From positions 1-51,547 of the forward strand of contig NZ_JJNZ01000027.1 of NCBI RefSeq assembly GCF_000690055.1: a DNA stretch of 51,547 bases. The letters are read 5' to 3'. Each line of letters opens with the position of its first letter. Within the stretch, counting starts at the first letter, position 1. Source of the stretch: Pseudoalteromonas fuliginea (GTDB lineage Bacteria > Pseudomonadota > Gammaproteobacteria > Enterobacterales > Alteromonadaceae). The notes beneath the pieces were generated by a model. That model did not search any database. It saw only the letters and a list, made by a program, of their open reading frames with translations, and was not told the origin of the DNA. The position numbers and the translations under genes were made by a program. Below, in pieces: positions 9,595-18,332 of the stretch.

Positions 9595-9625
9595 AAAAAA
9601 ACCGCTTAATAAGCGGTTTTTTTTG
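9595..9625. terminator. Bidirectional terminator between dolP and sspB
   Basis: AACCGCTTAATAAGCGGTT stem-loop with A-tract on the left and T8 on the right. It serves the convergent dolP (+) and sspB (-) genes. Confidence 0.9.
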
Positions 9626-9636
9626 GCATTTATGTA

Positions 9637-10074
9637 TTATTTAATAACACGTAAATGAGAGCCTTTTTTCTTTTCAGGCTTTTCTGGTGGTGCTTCATCA
9701 ATAAATTCAGCTGATGAGTCAACACTTTCAAGCTCTGGAGCAAAGTCGTCTTCGTCCCCTAAAAACTCGTCTGCTGTAAAGACCGTACCTTCACCATTTT
9801 CACGTGCATATATTGCCAGCACTGCACCTAAGGGCACATACACTTGCATTGGCTGACCACCAAAGCGCGCGTTAAAGCTAAGTTGGGTTAGGTCTAACGA
9901 AAACTGTGTGACTGCTGATGGACTTATGTTTAAAACAATTTGTCCGTCTTGAACAAACTGTGTAGGCACTTGTACATTAGCAAACCCAGCGTCTACCACT
10001 AGATGTGGCGTGCATTCGTTATCAACTATCCAATCAAAAAAAGCACGTAATAAATAAGGACGATTAGGCGTCAT
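9637..10074 (-). CDS. sspB: ClpXP adaptor, stringent starvation protein B
   Basis: SspB tethers ssrA-tagged proteins to the ClpXP protease. The N-terminal substrate-binding domain begins with RPYLLRAFFDWIVDNECTPH, a highly conserved block, and contains NISPSAVTQFSLD and RFGGQPMQVYVPLGAVLAIYARENG. The acidic tail (about 105-135) ends in KKKGSHLRVIK, which corresponds to the ClpX-binding peptide. Length 145. The ATG overlaps the TAA of sspA by one base, so translation is probably coupled. Confidence 0.95.
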   Translation of the reverse strand: MTPNRPYLLRAFFDWIVDNECTPHLVVDAGFANVQVPTQFVQDGQIVLNISPSAVTQFSLDLTQLSFNARFGGQPMQVYVPLGAVLAIYARENGEGTVFTADEFLGDEDDFAPELESVDSSAEFIDEAPPEKPEKKKGSHLRVIK

Positions 10075-10700
10075 TATAAACGAATCTCACGCTCAGCTTC
10101 AGTTAAAGAAGCTTGGAATGACTCACGTTCAAATAAACGGATCATGTATTCTTTAAGCTCTTTAGAACCAGCACCATTAAGCTCAATACCAAACTCTGGT
10201 AAACGCCACAGTAGTGGAGCTAAGTAACAATCCACTAAGCTAAACTCTTCACTCATAAAGTAAGGAGCTTCACTAAAGATAGGTGCTACAGCTAGTAATG
10301 CTTCTGTTAACTCTTTACGAGCTTGAGCTGCATCAGATGCGTTATTGATGATTTTTTCAGCTAGGCTGTACCAATCTGTATCAATACGGTGCATCATTAA
10401 ACGGCTACGGCCACGCATTACCGGGTATACAGGCATTAGTGGAGGATGAGGAAAACGTTCATCAAGGTATTCCATGATGATATTTGCCTGATATAAACCA
10501 AGCTCACGGTCAATCAGTGTTGGCACTGTACCGTAAGGGTTAATTTCGTGAAGTGCTTCTGGCAGGTTATCTTTTTCAGCCAAATGAATATCTACACTTA
10601 CACCTTTTTCCGCAAGTACAATTCGTACTTGGTGGCTATACATACAGTTAGCCCCAGAAAAAAGGGTCATTACAGGGCGCTTATTGGCAGCTACGGCCAT
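10074..10700 (-). CDS. sspA: Stringent starvation protein A, GST-fold RNA polymerase-binding protein
   Basis: SspA binds sigma-70 RNA polymerase and helps stress and stationary-phase transcription. It has the glutathione-transferase fold without the usual catalytic role: thioredoxin-like N-terminal domain (MTLFSGANCMYSHQVRIVLAEKG, NPYGTVPTLID) and a helical C-terminal domain. The start at 10700 is chosen because GGAGG lies five bases before it; that GGAGG is inside a longer in-frame extension from 10712. It follows petABC and precedes sspB on the same strand. Confidence 0.94.
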   Translation of the reverse strand: MAVAANKRPVMTLFSGANCMYSHQVRIVLAEKGVSVDIHLAEKDNLPEALHEINPYGTVPTLIDRELGLYQANIIMEYLDERFPHPPLMPVYPVMRGRSRLMMHRIDTDWYSLAEKIINNASDAAQARKELTEALLAVAPIFSEAPYFMSEEFSLVDCYLAPLLWRLPEFGIELNGAGSKELKEYMIRLFERESFQASLTEAEREIRL

Positions 10701-10727
10701 GCCTACCTCCATTAAATCACTAAAACA

Positions 10728-10753
10728 GCAATAGGGGCTTAAGCCCCTATTGC
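10728..10753 (-). terminator. Palindromic hairpin after petC
   Basis: A perfect 26-bp palindrome centred on CTTAAG, with arms of 13 bases containing AGGGGCTT. It sits between the petC stop and the sspA start; followed on the minus strand by TGTTTTAG. Probably attenuates or ends petABC transcription ahead of sspA. Confidence 0.6.
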
Positions 10754-10779
10754 AAAATTACCTTTAAATATGTTCAAAC

Positions 10780-11529
10780 TTAATGAACATCTCTCCAGTA
10801 TTCTTTCTTAAGCATAAATGCCAAGATAAACAGGATAATTAAAAATCCGATTACCTTAATACCTAATGCTTCCGACTCAAGACGTGAAGGTTCACCCACG
10901 TACTCAAGGAAGTTCGTTAAATCACGAGCTGCTTGGTCGTATTCATCTACGCTTAGTTCACCCGTACCATCTGTTTCAGTAGCAATAACTTTAGTCACAG
11001 TGTGACCATGCTCTTCTACTTCTTCAGTAATTGGCGTTGGCAAACCTTGCAGCTCTTGAAGAACATGAGGCATACCAACAGATGGGAAAACAATGTTATT
11101 TACACCAAACGGGCGAGATTCATCTTTATAAAACGATTTTAAGTACGTGTAAATATAATCTGGTGATTTTACACGAGCAATTAGCGTTAAATCCGGCGGA
11201 GCCGCACCAAACCATTTTGCTGCATCATCTTTTGTAATCGCGTTAGTAATATGGCTACCGACTTTAGAACCGTCAAAAATCAATTGTTCTAAACCAACCT
11301 CTGTTGGGATACCAATATCGCGAAAAGTACGTTCATAACGTTGATACTGCATTTGGTGACAACCAAGACAGTAGTTCATGAACAACTTTGCACCGCGCTG
11401 TAAAGATGGTTGATCAGTAAGGTCGTTATTCGCTTCCATTAAAGGAACCGATGGACCCGCTGCCATAACCATGTTCGGCAACAAGTTTACTGATAAAGCA
11501 AATAAACCAATAATAAGCTTTTTCATCAT
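10780..11529 (-). CDS. petC: Cytochrome c1 subunit of the bc1 complex
   Basis: Transfers electrons from the Rieske protein to soluble cytochrome c. It has an N-terminal signal sequence (about 1-23), a heme-binding CLGCH (Cys54, Cys57, His58), an axial Met region VFPSVGMPHVLQEL, and a C-terminal membrane anchor (VIGFLIILFILAFML). The 249-residue length is normal. The ATG overlaps the stop of petB by 4 bases. Third gene of petABC. Confidence 0.96.
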   Translation of the reverse strand: MMKKLIIGLFALSVNLLPNMVMAAGPSVPLMEANNDLTDQPSLQRGAKLFMNYCLGCHQMQYQRYERTFRDIGIPTEVGLEQLIFDGSKVGSHITNAITKDDAAKWFGAAPPDLTLIARVKSPDYIYTYLKSFYKDESRPFGVNNIVFPSVGMPHVLQELQGLPTPITEEVEEHGHTVTKVIATETDGTGELSVDEYDQAARDLTNFLEYVGEPSRLESEALGIKVIGFLIILFILAFMLKKEYWRDVH

Positions 11530-12791
11530 TTCGTTAACCTCTCTGGCAATGGCTTAGTTTTTTCGTTCTTACTGTATACAAACAACAGTACGAAGAACAT
11601 AAAGTAAGTCACAGTACAGATTTGAGAAATTATCGTCTTAAGGTCTGTTTGTGGAGTTGCACCCACCCAACCTAAAAGAACGAAAGTAACAACAAAACCT
11701 GCAATGTTCCATTTATGGAAACCACAACGGTAACGAACCGATTTAACTCTACCACGGTCTACCCAAGGTAGTAACGCAAGTACTACAATCGATGCACCCA
11801 TTGCTGCAACACCGATAAGCTTATCAGGGATTGCGCGTAAGATTGCATAGAATGGCGTAAAGTACCAAACTGGGAAAATGTGCTCAGGTGTTTTAAGAGG
11901 GTTAGCTGCTTCGAAGTTTGGACCTTCTAAAAAGAAGCCATTCATCGCAGGCATAAAAAACACAACCCAACAGAACAATATTAAGAAACCAACCACACCA
12001 ACAATATCTTTAACTGTGTAGTAAGGGTGGAACGGTATTGCATCAACAATATCTTTTTTGTCAGTGTAATACTCATGAAATTTAAATTTAGGTTTATCTT
12101 CTTCAGCTACAGAGCCTTTCTTACGCTTAATTTCAATACCTTCGGGGTTATTTGAACCCACTTCATGCAATGCAACAATGTGTAAGAAAACTAAGATTAC
12201 GATAACCAGTGGGAGTGCAATTACATGTAATGCAAAGAAGCGGTTAAGCGTTGCACCCGATATTACGTAGTCGCCACGGATCCAAAGTGTTAAGTCATCA
12301 CCAATAACCGGAATTGCACCGAATAGAGAAATGATTACCTGCGCACCCCAAAATGACATTTGACCCCAAGGTAATAAGTACCCCATGAACGCTTCAGCCA
12401 TTAATGCCAAGAAAATAAACATACCGAATAACCACAGTAATTCACGTGGCTTTTGGTAAGAACCGTAGATCATGCCACGGAACATATGCATATATACAAC
12501 GATGAAAAACGCTGAAGCACCTGTTGAGTGCAAGTAACGCAATAACCAGCCATATTCTACATCACGCATGATGTATTCAACCGAGGCGAATGCGCCCTCA
12601 GCAGATGGCACAAAGTTCATCGTTAACCAAATACCGGTAAGAATTTGGTTTACTAGTACCAGCATGGCTAGTGAGCCAAAAAAGTACCAGAAGTTAAAGT
12701 TTTTAGGTGCTGGATACTGTGCAATGTGCATATTCCAAACACGTGTCATTGGGATTCGGTCGTCTATCCAACCAATAATCTTACCAAACAT
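11526..12791 (-). CDS. petB: Cytochrome b subunit of the bc1 complex
   Basis: Integral membrane subunit carrying two b hemes and the quinol oxidation and quinone reduction sites. Eight membrane segments are evident. The conserved blocks FWYFFGSLAML, WLLRYLHSTGASAFFIVVYMHMFRG (heme ligand His), GYLLPWGQMSFWGA, PEHIFPVWYFTPFYAILRAIP (the PEWY-equivalent loop here reads PVWY) are visible. Length 421 fits the bacterial form. Its start overlaps the end of petA by one base. Confidence 0.97.
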   Translation of the reverse strand: MFGKIIGWIDDRIPMTRVWNMHIAQYPAPKNFNFWYFFGSLAMLVLVNQILTGIWLTMNFVPSAEGAFASVEYIMRDVEYGWLLRYLHSTGASAFFIVVYMHMFRGMIYGSYQKPRELLWLFGMFIFLALMAEAFMGYLLPWGQMSFWGAQVIISLFGAIPVIGDDLTLWIRGDYVISGATLNRFFALHVIALPLVIVILVFLHIVALHEVGSNNPEGIEIKRKKGSVAEEDKPKFKFHEYYTDKKDIVDAIPFHPYYTVKDIVGVVGFLILFCWVVFFMPAMNGFFLEGPNFEAANPLKTPEHIFPVWYFTPFYAILRAIPDKLIGVAAMGASIVVLALLPWVDRGRVKSVRYRCGFHKWNIAGFVVTFVLLGWVGATPQTDLKTIISQICTVTYFMFFVLLFVYSKNEKTKPLPERLTK

Positions 12792-13381
12792 TAGACTCCC
12801 CCTCTTTCTTCGCCCACTAAAATAGTGGTTTCATCTAGAAAAGTATAAGGTGGTATTTCTAAGTTTAATGGTGCAGGTACCGATTGAAAAACTCGGCCAG
12901 CCATATCAAATTTAGAACCGTGGCATGGGCAGTAGAAACCATCGTCAGTCCCTTCTACTTTTTCGCCAAAGTTACCTTGTAAAAAGCCAGGAGAACACCC
13001 TAAATGCGTACAAATACCTACAGCCAAAAATATTTCTGGGCGTAATGAACGGTAATCATTTGTTGATGATTCTAATTGTTGTGGCTCTTGCGATTGTGGA
13101 TCACGAAGTTGACCTTCATGTTCTTTCATCTGCTCAAGCATTTTTGGGGTACGTGATACAACCCATACAGGTTTACCACGCCACTCGACACGTATTAATT
13201 GTCCCGGCTCAAGTTTGCTGATATCTACTTCCACAGGCGCACCCGCAGATTTAGCTCGCTCACTTGGATTCCAAGACGCAATAAAAGGAACAGCAGCCCC
13301 AGCCGCACCAACACCACCAACAACAGAGGTAGCTATGGTTAAAAAGCGACGTCGGCCATTGTCTACAGGCGCATTGCTCAT
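12791..13381 (-). CDS. petA: Rieske iron-sulfur subunit of the bc1 complex
   Basis: Carries the [2Fe-2S] cluster that accepts electrons from quinol at the bc1 complex. A Tat-type N-terminus (GRRRFLT) precedes a membrane helix (ATSVVGGVGAAGAAVPF). Cluster ligands are in CTHLGC and CPCHGS. The ATG at 13381 has GGAG eight bases upstream and gives the family-typical N-terminus MSNAPVDNGRRR; an upstream GTG at 13411 has no such support. First gene of petABC. A long leader and a possible FNR-regulated promoter lie upstream. Confidence 0.95.
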   Translation of the reverse strand: MSNAPVDNGRRRFLTIATSVVGGVGAAGAAVPFIASWNPSERAKSAGAPVEVDISKLEPGQLIRVEWRGKPVWVVSRTPKMLEQMKEHEGQLRDPQSQEPQQLESSTNDYRSLRPEIFLAVGICTHLGCSPGFLQGNFGEKVEGTDDGFYCPCHGSKFDMAGRVFQSVPAPLNLEIPPYTFLDETTILVGEERGGV

Positions 13382-13916
13382 CCACTTATCTCCACTTACG
13401 ATTCTCAACACTTGCTATATTGAGAACATCAGTTACAGCAGGTTAATTATTCGAAATTTTTAAAATAGAAACGATCATAATTAAAACCCTTGATTAAAAC
13501 AAGGTTATTCACAGCCTCATGCTCTAACACACCTAACTTCACCTAGGGTTCGGTAAGCCAGTTTGAGTATAGGGCCGAATAGTCATAATACCGTTTCTGT
13601 AAAAACTATGTACTGACCAAGATCAACGTCACTAAGCAAAAACTCTAAAACGGTGCGTAGTGTCGTAAAACTCGATCGTTTTACTTCCATGCCAATTGTA
13701 GCAAAAAATTCCACCAATTAACTGATGGATTTAAACTAATTACGATAATTATTTAACTTTTTTGCAGCTATCTGAGTATTTTTTAACTTTCGTTTATTAA
13801 ATACGCTGTTATTGAGGAGTTTGATCAATACAAGTAACTGTAATTATTAAGCCTAGGCACGATAACGAGTCAATTTAGGCATATCTTTCATTGTTGGAAT
13901 TACTATTTTTAAAAAC
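13382..13916. other. 535-base intergenic region between rpsI terminator and petA
   Basis: AT-rich and without a credible gene. It holds the petA leader, the possible FNR-type promoter at 13585-13626 and, between about 13640 and 13916, nothing that I can identify. A weak second promoter near 13430-13460 (TTAACC, 17 bases, TCAATA on the minus strand) is possible. Confidence 0.5.
13585..13626 (-). promoter_or_regulatory. Possible FNR-type site and promoter of petABC
   Basis: On the minus strand, TTGATCTTGGTCAG (13626-13613) matches 8 of 10 defined bases of the FNR consensus TTGAT-N4-ATCAA. TATTAT (13590-13585) lies where a -10 box should be if the site is centred at -41.5, placing the transcription start near 13578 and giving a leader of about 200 bases before petA. 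The spacing is a visible fact; binding is inference. Confidence 0.4.
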
Positions 13917-13942
13917 AAAAAACCCAGCATAAGCTGGGTTTT
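13917..13942 (-). terminator. Terminator of the rplM-rpsI operon
   Basis: AAAACCCAGC and GCTGGGTTTT arms around a 4-base loop; on the minus strand the stem is followed by a T-rich run (TTTTGTTTTTAAAAA). It lies 20 bases after the rpsI stop. Confidence 0.92.
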
Positions 13943-13963
13943 GAATTTTTGATAACGTATAGA

Positions 13964-14353
13964 TTAACGTTTTGAGAACTGTGGACGCTTACGCGCTTTC
14001 TTAAGACCCACTTTCTTACGTTCAACTTTACGTGCATCACGAGTAACGAAACCTGCTTTACGAAGTTGTGGACGTAATGACTCGTCAAACTCCATAAGTG
14101 CACGAGTAATACCGTGACGGATAGCACCAGCTTGACCAGTTGTACCACCACCAGAAACGGTGATGAAAAGATCAAATTTTTCAGTCATATCAACTAGCTC
14201 AAGAGCTTGATGAACAACCATGCGTGCTGTTTCGCGACCAAAGTACTCTTCTAAAGAGCGCTTGTTGATTACGATGTTACCAGTGCCTGGGCGTAAGAAT
14301 ACGCGAGCACTTGAACTTTTACGACGACCTGTACCGTAGTATTGATTTGCCAT
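13964..14353 (-). CDS. rpsI: Ribosomal protein S9
   Basis: 30S subunit head protein whose C-terminal tail reaches the P-site tRNA. Begins [20 protein letters not shown], contains [15 protein letters not shown] and ends in the invariant [16 protein letters not shown] tail ([12 protein letters not shown]). 129 residues, normal. Eleven bases after rplM, same operon. Confidence 0.98.
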   Translation of the reverse strand: MANQYYGTGRRKSSSARVFLRPGTGNIVINKRSLEEYFGRETARMVVHQALELVDMTEKFDLFITVSGGGTTGQAGAIRHGITRALMEFDESLRPQLRKAGFVTRDARKVERKKVGLKKARKRPQFSKR

Positions 14354-14364
14354 GATGGTGCTCC

Positions 14365-14793
14365 TTAAATGTCTAGAACCTGAGGCTGTTGTGCAGCATG
14401 GTTGTGCTCAGTACCTGTGTAAACTTTAAGTTTACGGTACATAGCGCGGCCTAAAGGACCACGTGGCAACATGCCCTTAACAGCCTTCTCGATGATCATT
14501 TCAGGCTTTGCAGCTTGAAGTTTATCAAAAGTAGTAGACTTAAGACCACCTGGAAAACCAGAGTGTGAATAGTACACTTTGTTTTTGAATTTGTTACCAG
14601 TTACAGTAACTTTTTCAGCGTTGATAACGATGATATAATCACCAGTATCTACGTGCGGTGTATATTCAACTTTATGCTTACCGCGTAGGCGATGAGCGAT
14701 TTCAGTAGCGATGCGACCTAAAGTTTTACCTTCAGCGTCAACTACGTACCAGTCACGTTTTACTGTTTCTGGTTTAGCAACAAACGTTTTCAT
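14365..14793 (-). CDS. rplM: Ribosomal protein L13
   Basis: 50S assembly protein. Contains [47 protein letters not shown] and [20 protein letters not shown], all hallmark L13 blocks. 142 residues. It heads the rplM-rpsI operon. In E. coli L13 represses its own operon by binding the mRNA leader; the leader here carries a strong palindrome that could serve this role. Confidence 0.98.
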   Translation of the reverse strand: MKTFVAKPETVKRDWYVVDAEGKTLGRIATEIAHRLRGKHKVEYTPHVDTGDYIIVINAEKVTVTGNKFKNKVYYSHSGFPGGLKSTTFDKLQAAKPEMIIEKAVKGMLPRGPLGRAMYRKLKVYTGTEHNHAAQQPQVLDI

Positions 14794-14828
14794 TTATAAA
14801 AATCCAATGTTTTTCAATTAAAACCACA

Positions 14829-14848
14829 AGTAGTTAATATTAACTACT
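14829..14848 (-). promoter_or_regulatory. Palindrome in the rplM leader
   Basis: AGTAGTTAATATTAACTACT, a perfect 20-bp palindrome, about 35 bases before the L13 start codon and about 95 bases after the predicted transcription start. As RNA it would form a hairpin ahead of the ribosome binding region. A role in L13 autoregulation is inference; a DNA operator is an alternative. Confidence 0.4.
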
Positions 14849-14948
14849 GCTCTAAGTTTGCTACAACCCCTTCGAGTTTTAGACTTTTGCGCCGCTCACA
14901 AGTGGCTAGACTATATGATGGCATAGAACGCAACGTGGCAGACGCGGG

Positions 14949-14977
14949 AGTATACCAGCACTTAAAACACATTGCTA
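14949..14977 (-). promoter_or_regulatory. Likely promoter of rplM-rpsI
   Basis: On the minus strand an extended -10, TGG then TATACT (14954-14949), followed by a GC-rich discriminator CCCGCG of the kind found at growth-rate-controlled promoters. The -35 candidate 17 bases upstream (TAGCAA) is poor. The leader is about 145 bases. Confidence 0.55.
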
Positions 14978-15010
14978 CTCGCCGGTTGTTTTTTCCACAA
15001 GAAATTTTAG

Positions 15011-15043
15011 AAATAAGAAGTACTATATATGTACCTCTTATTT
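15011..15043 (-). terminator. Hairpin after zapE
   Basis: AAATAAGAAGTAC and GTACCTCTTATTT pair over 12 of 13 positions with a 7-base loop. It lies 37 bases after the zapE stop. It lacks a clean T-tract on the minus strand, so it may be a weak terminator or an mRNA 3' stabiliser. Confidence 0.45.
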
Positions 15044-15079
15044 TTAAGCGTTGGCCTATTACACATTTGCCTACTTACT

Positions 15080-16168
15080 TTAAACTAAATGCTCTTTAGC
15101 TAAATACTCTAAAGACTGCATTTCTTGCAAACGGCTTATACAACGCTTAAATTCAAAATTAAGGTTACCTTGAGTATAAAGGTCGGTGATCGGCTTCTCA
15201 GCTGAAATTATTAAAGTTACGTGGCGCTCATAAAATTCATCAACTAAAGCAATAAAGCGTCTTGCAGCATCATCGTTAGTTTGCCCAAGCTGTTTCACGT
15301 TAGAAATAATAACCGTATTGTATAGGCGACTAATCTCCATGTAATCGACTTGGCTTCGCGCTGTTTCGCACAATTCACTAAACTCAAACATCACAACACA
15401 TTTAGCTACTTTGCGCGTTTTGATTAAACGCCCTTCTATCTCTATAGGCTCATCTAATTGGCCAGGCTCTGAGGAAAGTTTATCGAAGTAATCAAATAGG
15501 TTTTTATCTGCTTGTTCGTCAAGCGGGCTATGAAAAATTTCGGCTTGTTCTAGCGTACGTAATCGGTAATCGACACCTGAGTCTACATTTACTATTTCTG
15601 TATTGAGTTTAACCAACTCAATAGCTGGTACAAAACGCGCACGTTGTAAACCGTTTCTATAAAGATCATCAGGTACTATATTTGACGTTGCAACAAGTAC
15701 AATACCGCGTGCAAATAATGCCTCCATTAAACCGCCTAACAGCATGGCATCTGTAATGTCTTGAACAAAAAATTCATCAAAGCAAATTATGTCTGTTTCA
15801 GCTTTTAAAATATCCGCGACTTTTTCTAATGGGTTTACAGTATTGTTTAGCTTTTTAAGTTCATCGTGTACGCGATGCATAAAACGATGAAAATGTACGC
15901 GCATCTTCCGCGTGCCTGGTAAGGCTTCATAAAAAGTATCAACTAAATAAGTTTTACCACGCCCTACTCCTCCCCAGAAATATAAACCTTTTATGGGCGC
16001 TGGCTCATCTTTATTAAAAAGCTTGGCAAAAAAGCTTTTTGATTTTATTTTGTTCTGGGTTAAATCGTCATATAAACGCTGTAAATGGCGCACTGCATTT
16101 TCTTGTGCTGCATCATGTACAAAGTCATCTCGCTTCAAATCTTGTTGGTATGTTTGCCAAGGAGTCAT
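15080..16168 (-). CDS. zapE: Cell division ATPase ZapE (AFG1 family)
   Basis: ZapE associates with the Z ring and affects FtsZ bundling under stress. AFG1-like P-loop ATPase: Walker A GGVGRGKT (about 66-73), Walker B IICFDEFFVQD (about 125-135), sensor region VATSNIVPDDLYRNGLQR and a C-terminal domain with RFIALVDEFYERHVTL. 362 residues, normal. Single gene, divergent from zapG, as in E. coli (zapE next to zapG and degQ). Confidence 0.95.
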   Translation of the reverse strand: MTPWQTYQQDLKRDDFVHDAAQENAVRHLQRLYDDLTQNKIKSKSFFAKLFNKDEPAPIKGLYFWGGVGRGKTYLVDTFYEALPGTRKMRVHFHRFMHRVHDELKKLNNTVNPLEKVADILKAETDIICFDEFFVQDITDAMLLGGLMEALFARGIVLVATSNIVPDDLYRNGLQRARFVPAIELVKLNTEIVNVDSGVDYRLRTLEQAEIFHSPLDEQADKNLFDYFDKLSSEPGQLDEPIEIEGRLIKTRKVAKCVVMFEFSELCETARSQVDYMEISRLYNTVIISNVKQLGQTNDDAARRFIALVDEFYERHVTLIISAEKPITDLYTQGNLNFEFKRCISRLQEMQSLEYLAKEHLV

Positions 16169-16302
16169 ATCTATTTACAGTTAAAATGCAGTTTAATTTG
16201 CAAAGCATATTAACACGCATCATTACTCGGGGTATATTACACTTAGTATGATTTATAATTGAATCAAGCATTCGTTAGTTATTTTCCCAAAGGGGTAGAT
16301 TT

Positions 16303-16746
16303 ATGGGCACAGTCACGTGGGTAGGTTTAATTGTTATTGTTGCTGTTATAGCTTTTTTTATTGGTGCATTTGTCACTAAAAAACAATTTAAACAAGATGA
16401 GCTGGAAAAACAGGCAGAGCAAGCTAAAAATGCGTTAGAGCAATATCGTCAAGATGTAGCCGATCATTTAGCGAGTACAGGCAAGCTTGTAAATAAAATG
16501 AAAGAGAATTACGATCAACTACTTAGCCATGTTGAAGAAACCAATCAACTGCTGCTAGAGGATCGGAAGCAAACACCAGCTGAACCTTTCTTTTCAAAAG
16601 AAACTACTGAGCAATTACAAGCATCGATAAAAGAGCGCCGATGCGATCGCTCATCAGCAAAAGCACAACCTGCTGATTATGTTTCAGGCGAATCAGGTTT
16701 ATTTGCAGGACAAAATAAAGTTTCAGAACATTCTAAAGCATCTTGA
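16303..16746 (+). CDS. zapG: Division/envelope protein ZapG (YhcB, DUF1043)
   Basis: Single-pass inner-membrane protein with a cytoplasmic coiled coil, linked to cell division and envelope synthesis. A membrane helix (VGLIVIVAVIAFFIGAFVTK) at residues 6-25 is followed by a coiled coil to about 95 (KQFKQDELEKQAEQAKNALEQYR) and a disordered polar tail. The family block AEPFFSKETTEQL is typical. 147 residues. Its terminator is at 16815-16840. Confidence 0.9.
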   Translation: MGTVTWVGLIVIVAVIAFFIGAFVTKKQFKQDELEKQAEQAKNALEQYRQDVADHLASTGKLVNKMKENYDQLLSHVEETNQLLLEDRKQTPAEPFFSKETTEQLQASIKERRCDRSSAKAQPADYVSGESGLFAGQNKVSEHSKAS

Positions 16747-16814
16747 TGAACTTTTTTTTAACCCCATAGTCTTTAGATATAACAGCTTTGTTGTTTTATC
16801 TTACTGATAAATTA

Positions 16815-16840
16815 AAAAGGGCTGCTGATGCAGCCCTTTT
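16815..16840 (+). terminator. Terminator of zapG
   Basis: AAAAGGGCTGC and GCAGCCCTTTT arms around TGAT, followed by CAATTTTTT. It lies between zapG and degQ. Confidence 0.9.
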
Positions 16841-16879
16841 CAATTTTTTGCTTTTCTCGAAGTGGAGTAAACCCAGACT

Positions 16880-18232
16880 ATGAAAATGAAATTATCACTT
16901 ATCAGCGCAGCTATTCTTTCTACTAGCCTTTTATTAAGCCCGGTAGCGTCTTATGCAAAAATACCGGTTGCCGTAAATGGCCAGCAGTTACCAACACTTG
17001 CCCCAATGCTCGAAAAAATTACTCCAGGCGTTGTAAGCATTCAAGTTTCAGGCTCAAAAGAAGTGCGTCGCCGTGCGGATCCACTTGAATACTTTTTCGG
17101 ACAGCAACAGCCCCGAAGCCAAAAACGTCAATTTAGCGGTTTAGGCTCTGGCGTTATTATTAATGCTGATGAAGGTTATGTAGTAACTAATAACCATGTG
17201 ATTCAAGATGCCGAAAAAATGGTTGTTACTCTTGAAGACGGCCGCGAGTTTGAAGCGATTAAAATTGGGACTGATAAAGAATCCGACATTGCGCTTTTAC
17301 AAATCGACGCTGATGATTTAACTGAAGTAAAACTAGCAAACTCAGATAATTTGCGCGTGGGTGACTTTGCCGTTGCTATCGGTAATCCGTTTGGCCTTAG
17401 CCACACTGTTACATCAGGGATTGTGAGTGCACTTGGTCGCAGTGGTTTAAACATTGAAGGCTACGAAGATTTCATTCAAACCGACGCAGCGATTAACCAA
17501 GGTAACTCAGGCGGTGCTTTAGTTAACTTAAATGGTGAATTAATAGGTATTAACACTGCTATTTTAGGGGCTTCAGGCGGTAATGTTGGTATTGGTTTTG
17601 CTATCCCGTCTAACATGATGAAAAACCTAGTAGATCAAATTATTGAACACGGTGAAGTACGTCGTGGCTCACTTGGTATTTCTGGGCGCCCACTTGATGC
17701 AGGCCTAGCTAAAGCACAGCAACTTGACGTTAAACAAGGTGCCTACGTTATGCAAGTAATGGATGACACCGCAGCAAGTAAAGCAGGAATCAAAGCCGGT
17801 GATGTTATTGTAAGTATTAATGGCGGTGATATTAGCGGCTTCCATGAATTACGAAGCAAAATAGCAACCTTGGGTGAAGGTAGAGAAATCAAGCTCGGCA
17901 TTTATCGTGACGGAAAAATTAAAACAGTTAAAGTTACACTCGATGGTGCATCAGGTGTTACAGCGACAGGCGAAGAGCTACACCCTGCTTTTCAAGGTGC
18001 CGAGCTTGAAAACGTGCAAAAAAATAGTAATAAAGGTATTGAAGTTACCTCTGTAGATCCTCGTTCACCTTCTGCCCGTGTTGGTCTTGAAGAGGGTGAC
18101 ATTATAATGCAGGTAAACCGTCAACGCGTAGAAACAATTCGTGATATGAATAAGATCATCGATGACACAAAAGGCAATATAGTGCTTGGCGTGAAACGTG
18201 GCCGTGAATCTATATTTATCTTAATTCAGTAA
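16880..18232 (+). CDS. degQ: Periplasmic serine protease/chaperone DegQ
   Basis: HtrA-family protease that degrades or holds misfolded envelope proteins. It has a signal peptide cut after about residue 26 (ASYA), a trypsin-like domain with catalytic His106 (TNNHVI), Asp136 (ESDIAL) and Ser210 (GNSGG), and two PDZ domains (about 260-355 and 380-450). It has a Q-linker (GQQQPR) in the LA loop. The second PDZ domain and 450-residue length separate it from DegS; DegP is the alternative, but location next to degS favours DegQ. Own terminator follows. Confidence 0.93.
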   Translation: MKMKLSLISAAILSTSLLLSPVASYAKIPVAVNGQQLPTLAPMLEKITPGVVSIQVSGSKEVRRRADPLEYFFGQQQPRSQKRQFSGLGSGVIINADEGYVVTNNHVIQDAEKMVVTLEDGREFEAIKIGTDKESDIALLQIDADDLTEVKLANSDNLRVGDFAVAIGNPFGLSHTVTSGIVSALGRSGLNIEGYEDFIQTDAAINQGNSGGALVNLNGELIGINTAILGASGGNVGIGFAIPSNMMKNLVDQIIEHGEVRRGSLGISGRPLDAGLAKAQQLDVKQGAYVMQVMDDTAASKAGIKAGDVIVSINGGDISGFHELRSKIATLGEGREIKLGIYRDGKIKTVKVTLDGASGVTATGEELHPAFQGAELENVQKNSNKGIEVTSVDPRSPSARVGLEEGDIIMQVNRQRVETIRDMNKIIDDTKGNIVLGVKRGRESIFILIQ

Positions 18233-18259
18233 TAAATATTGCTATAAATGAAATAAAAG

Positions 18260-18291
18260 TAACAGCGGCACTTGCCGCTGTTATTTTTTTT
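18260..18291 (+). terminator. Terminator of degQ
   Basis: TAACAGCGGC and GCCGCTGTTA around ACTT, followed by T8. Leaves degS with its own transcription start in the following 40 bases or with read-through. Confidence 0.92.
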
Positions 18292-18332
18292 ATGCCATCA
18301 TAAAGAAATTACTTCCTTATAATAAGAATCCC

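Noticed and set aside
13909..14175. A second minus-strand frame of 88 codons overlapping rpsI
   Set aside because: It overlaps rpsI in another frame and has no ribosome binding site or domain.
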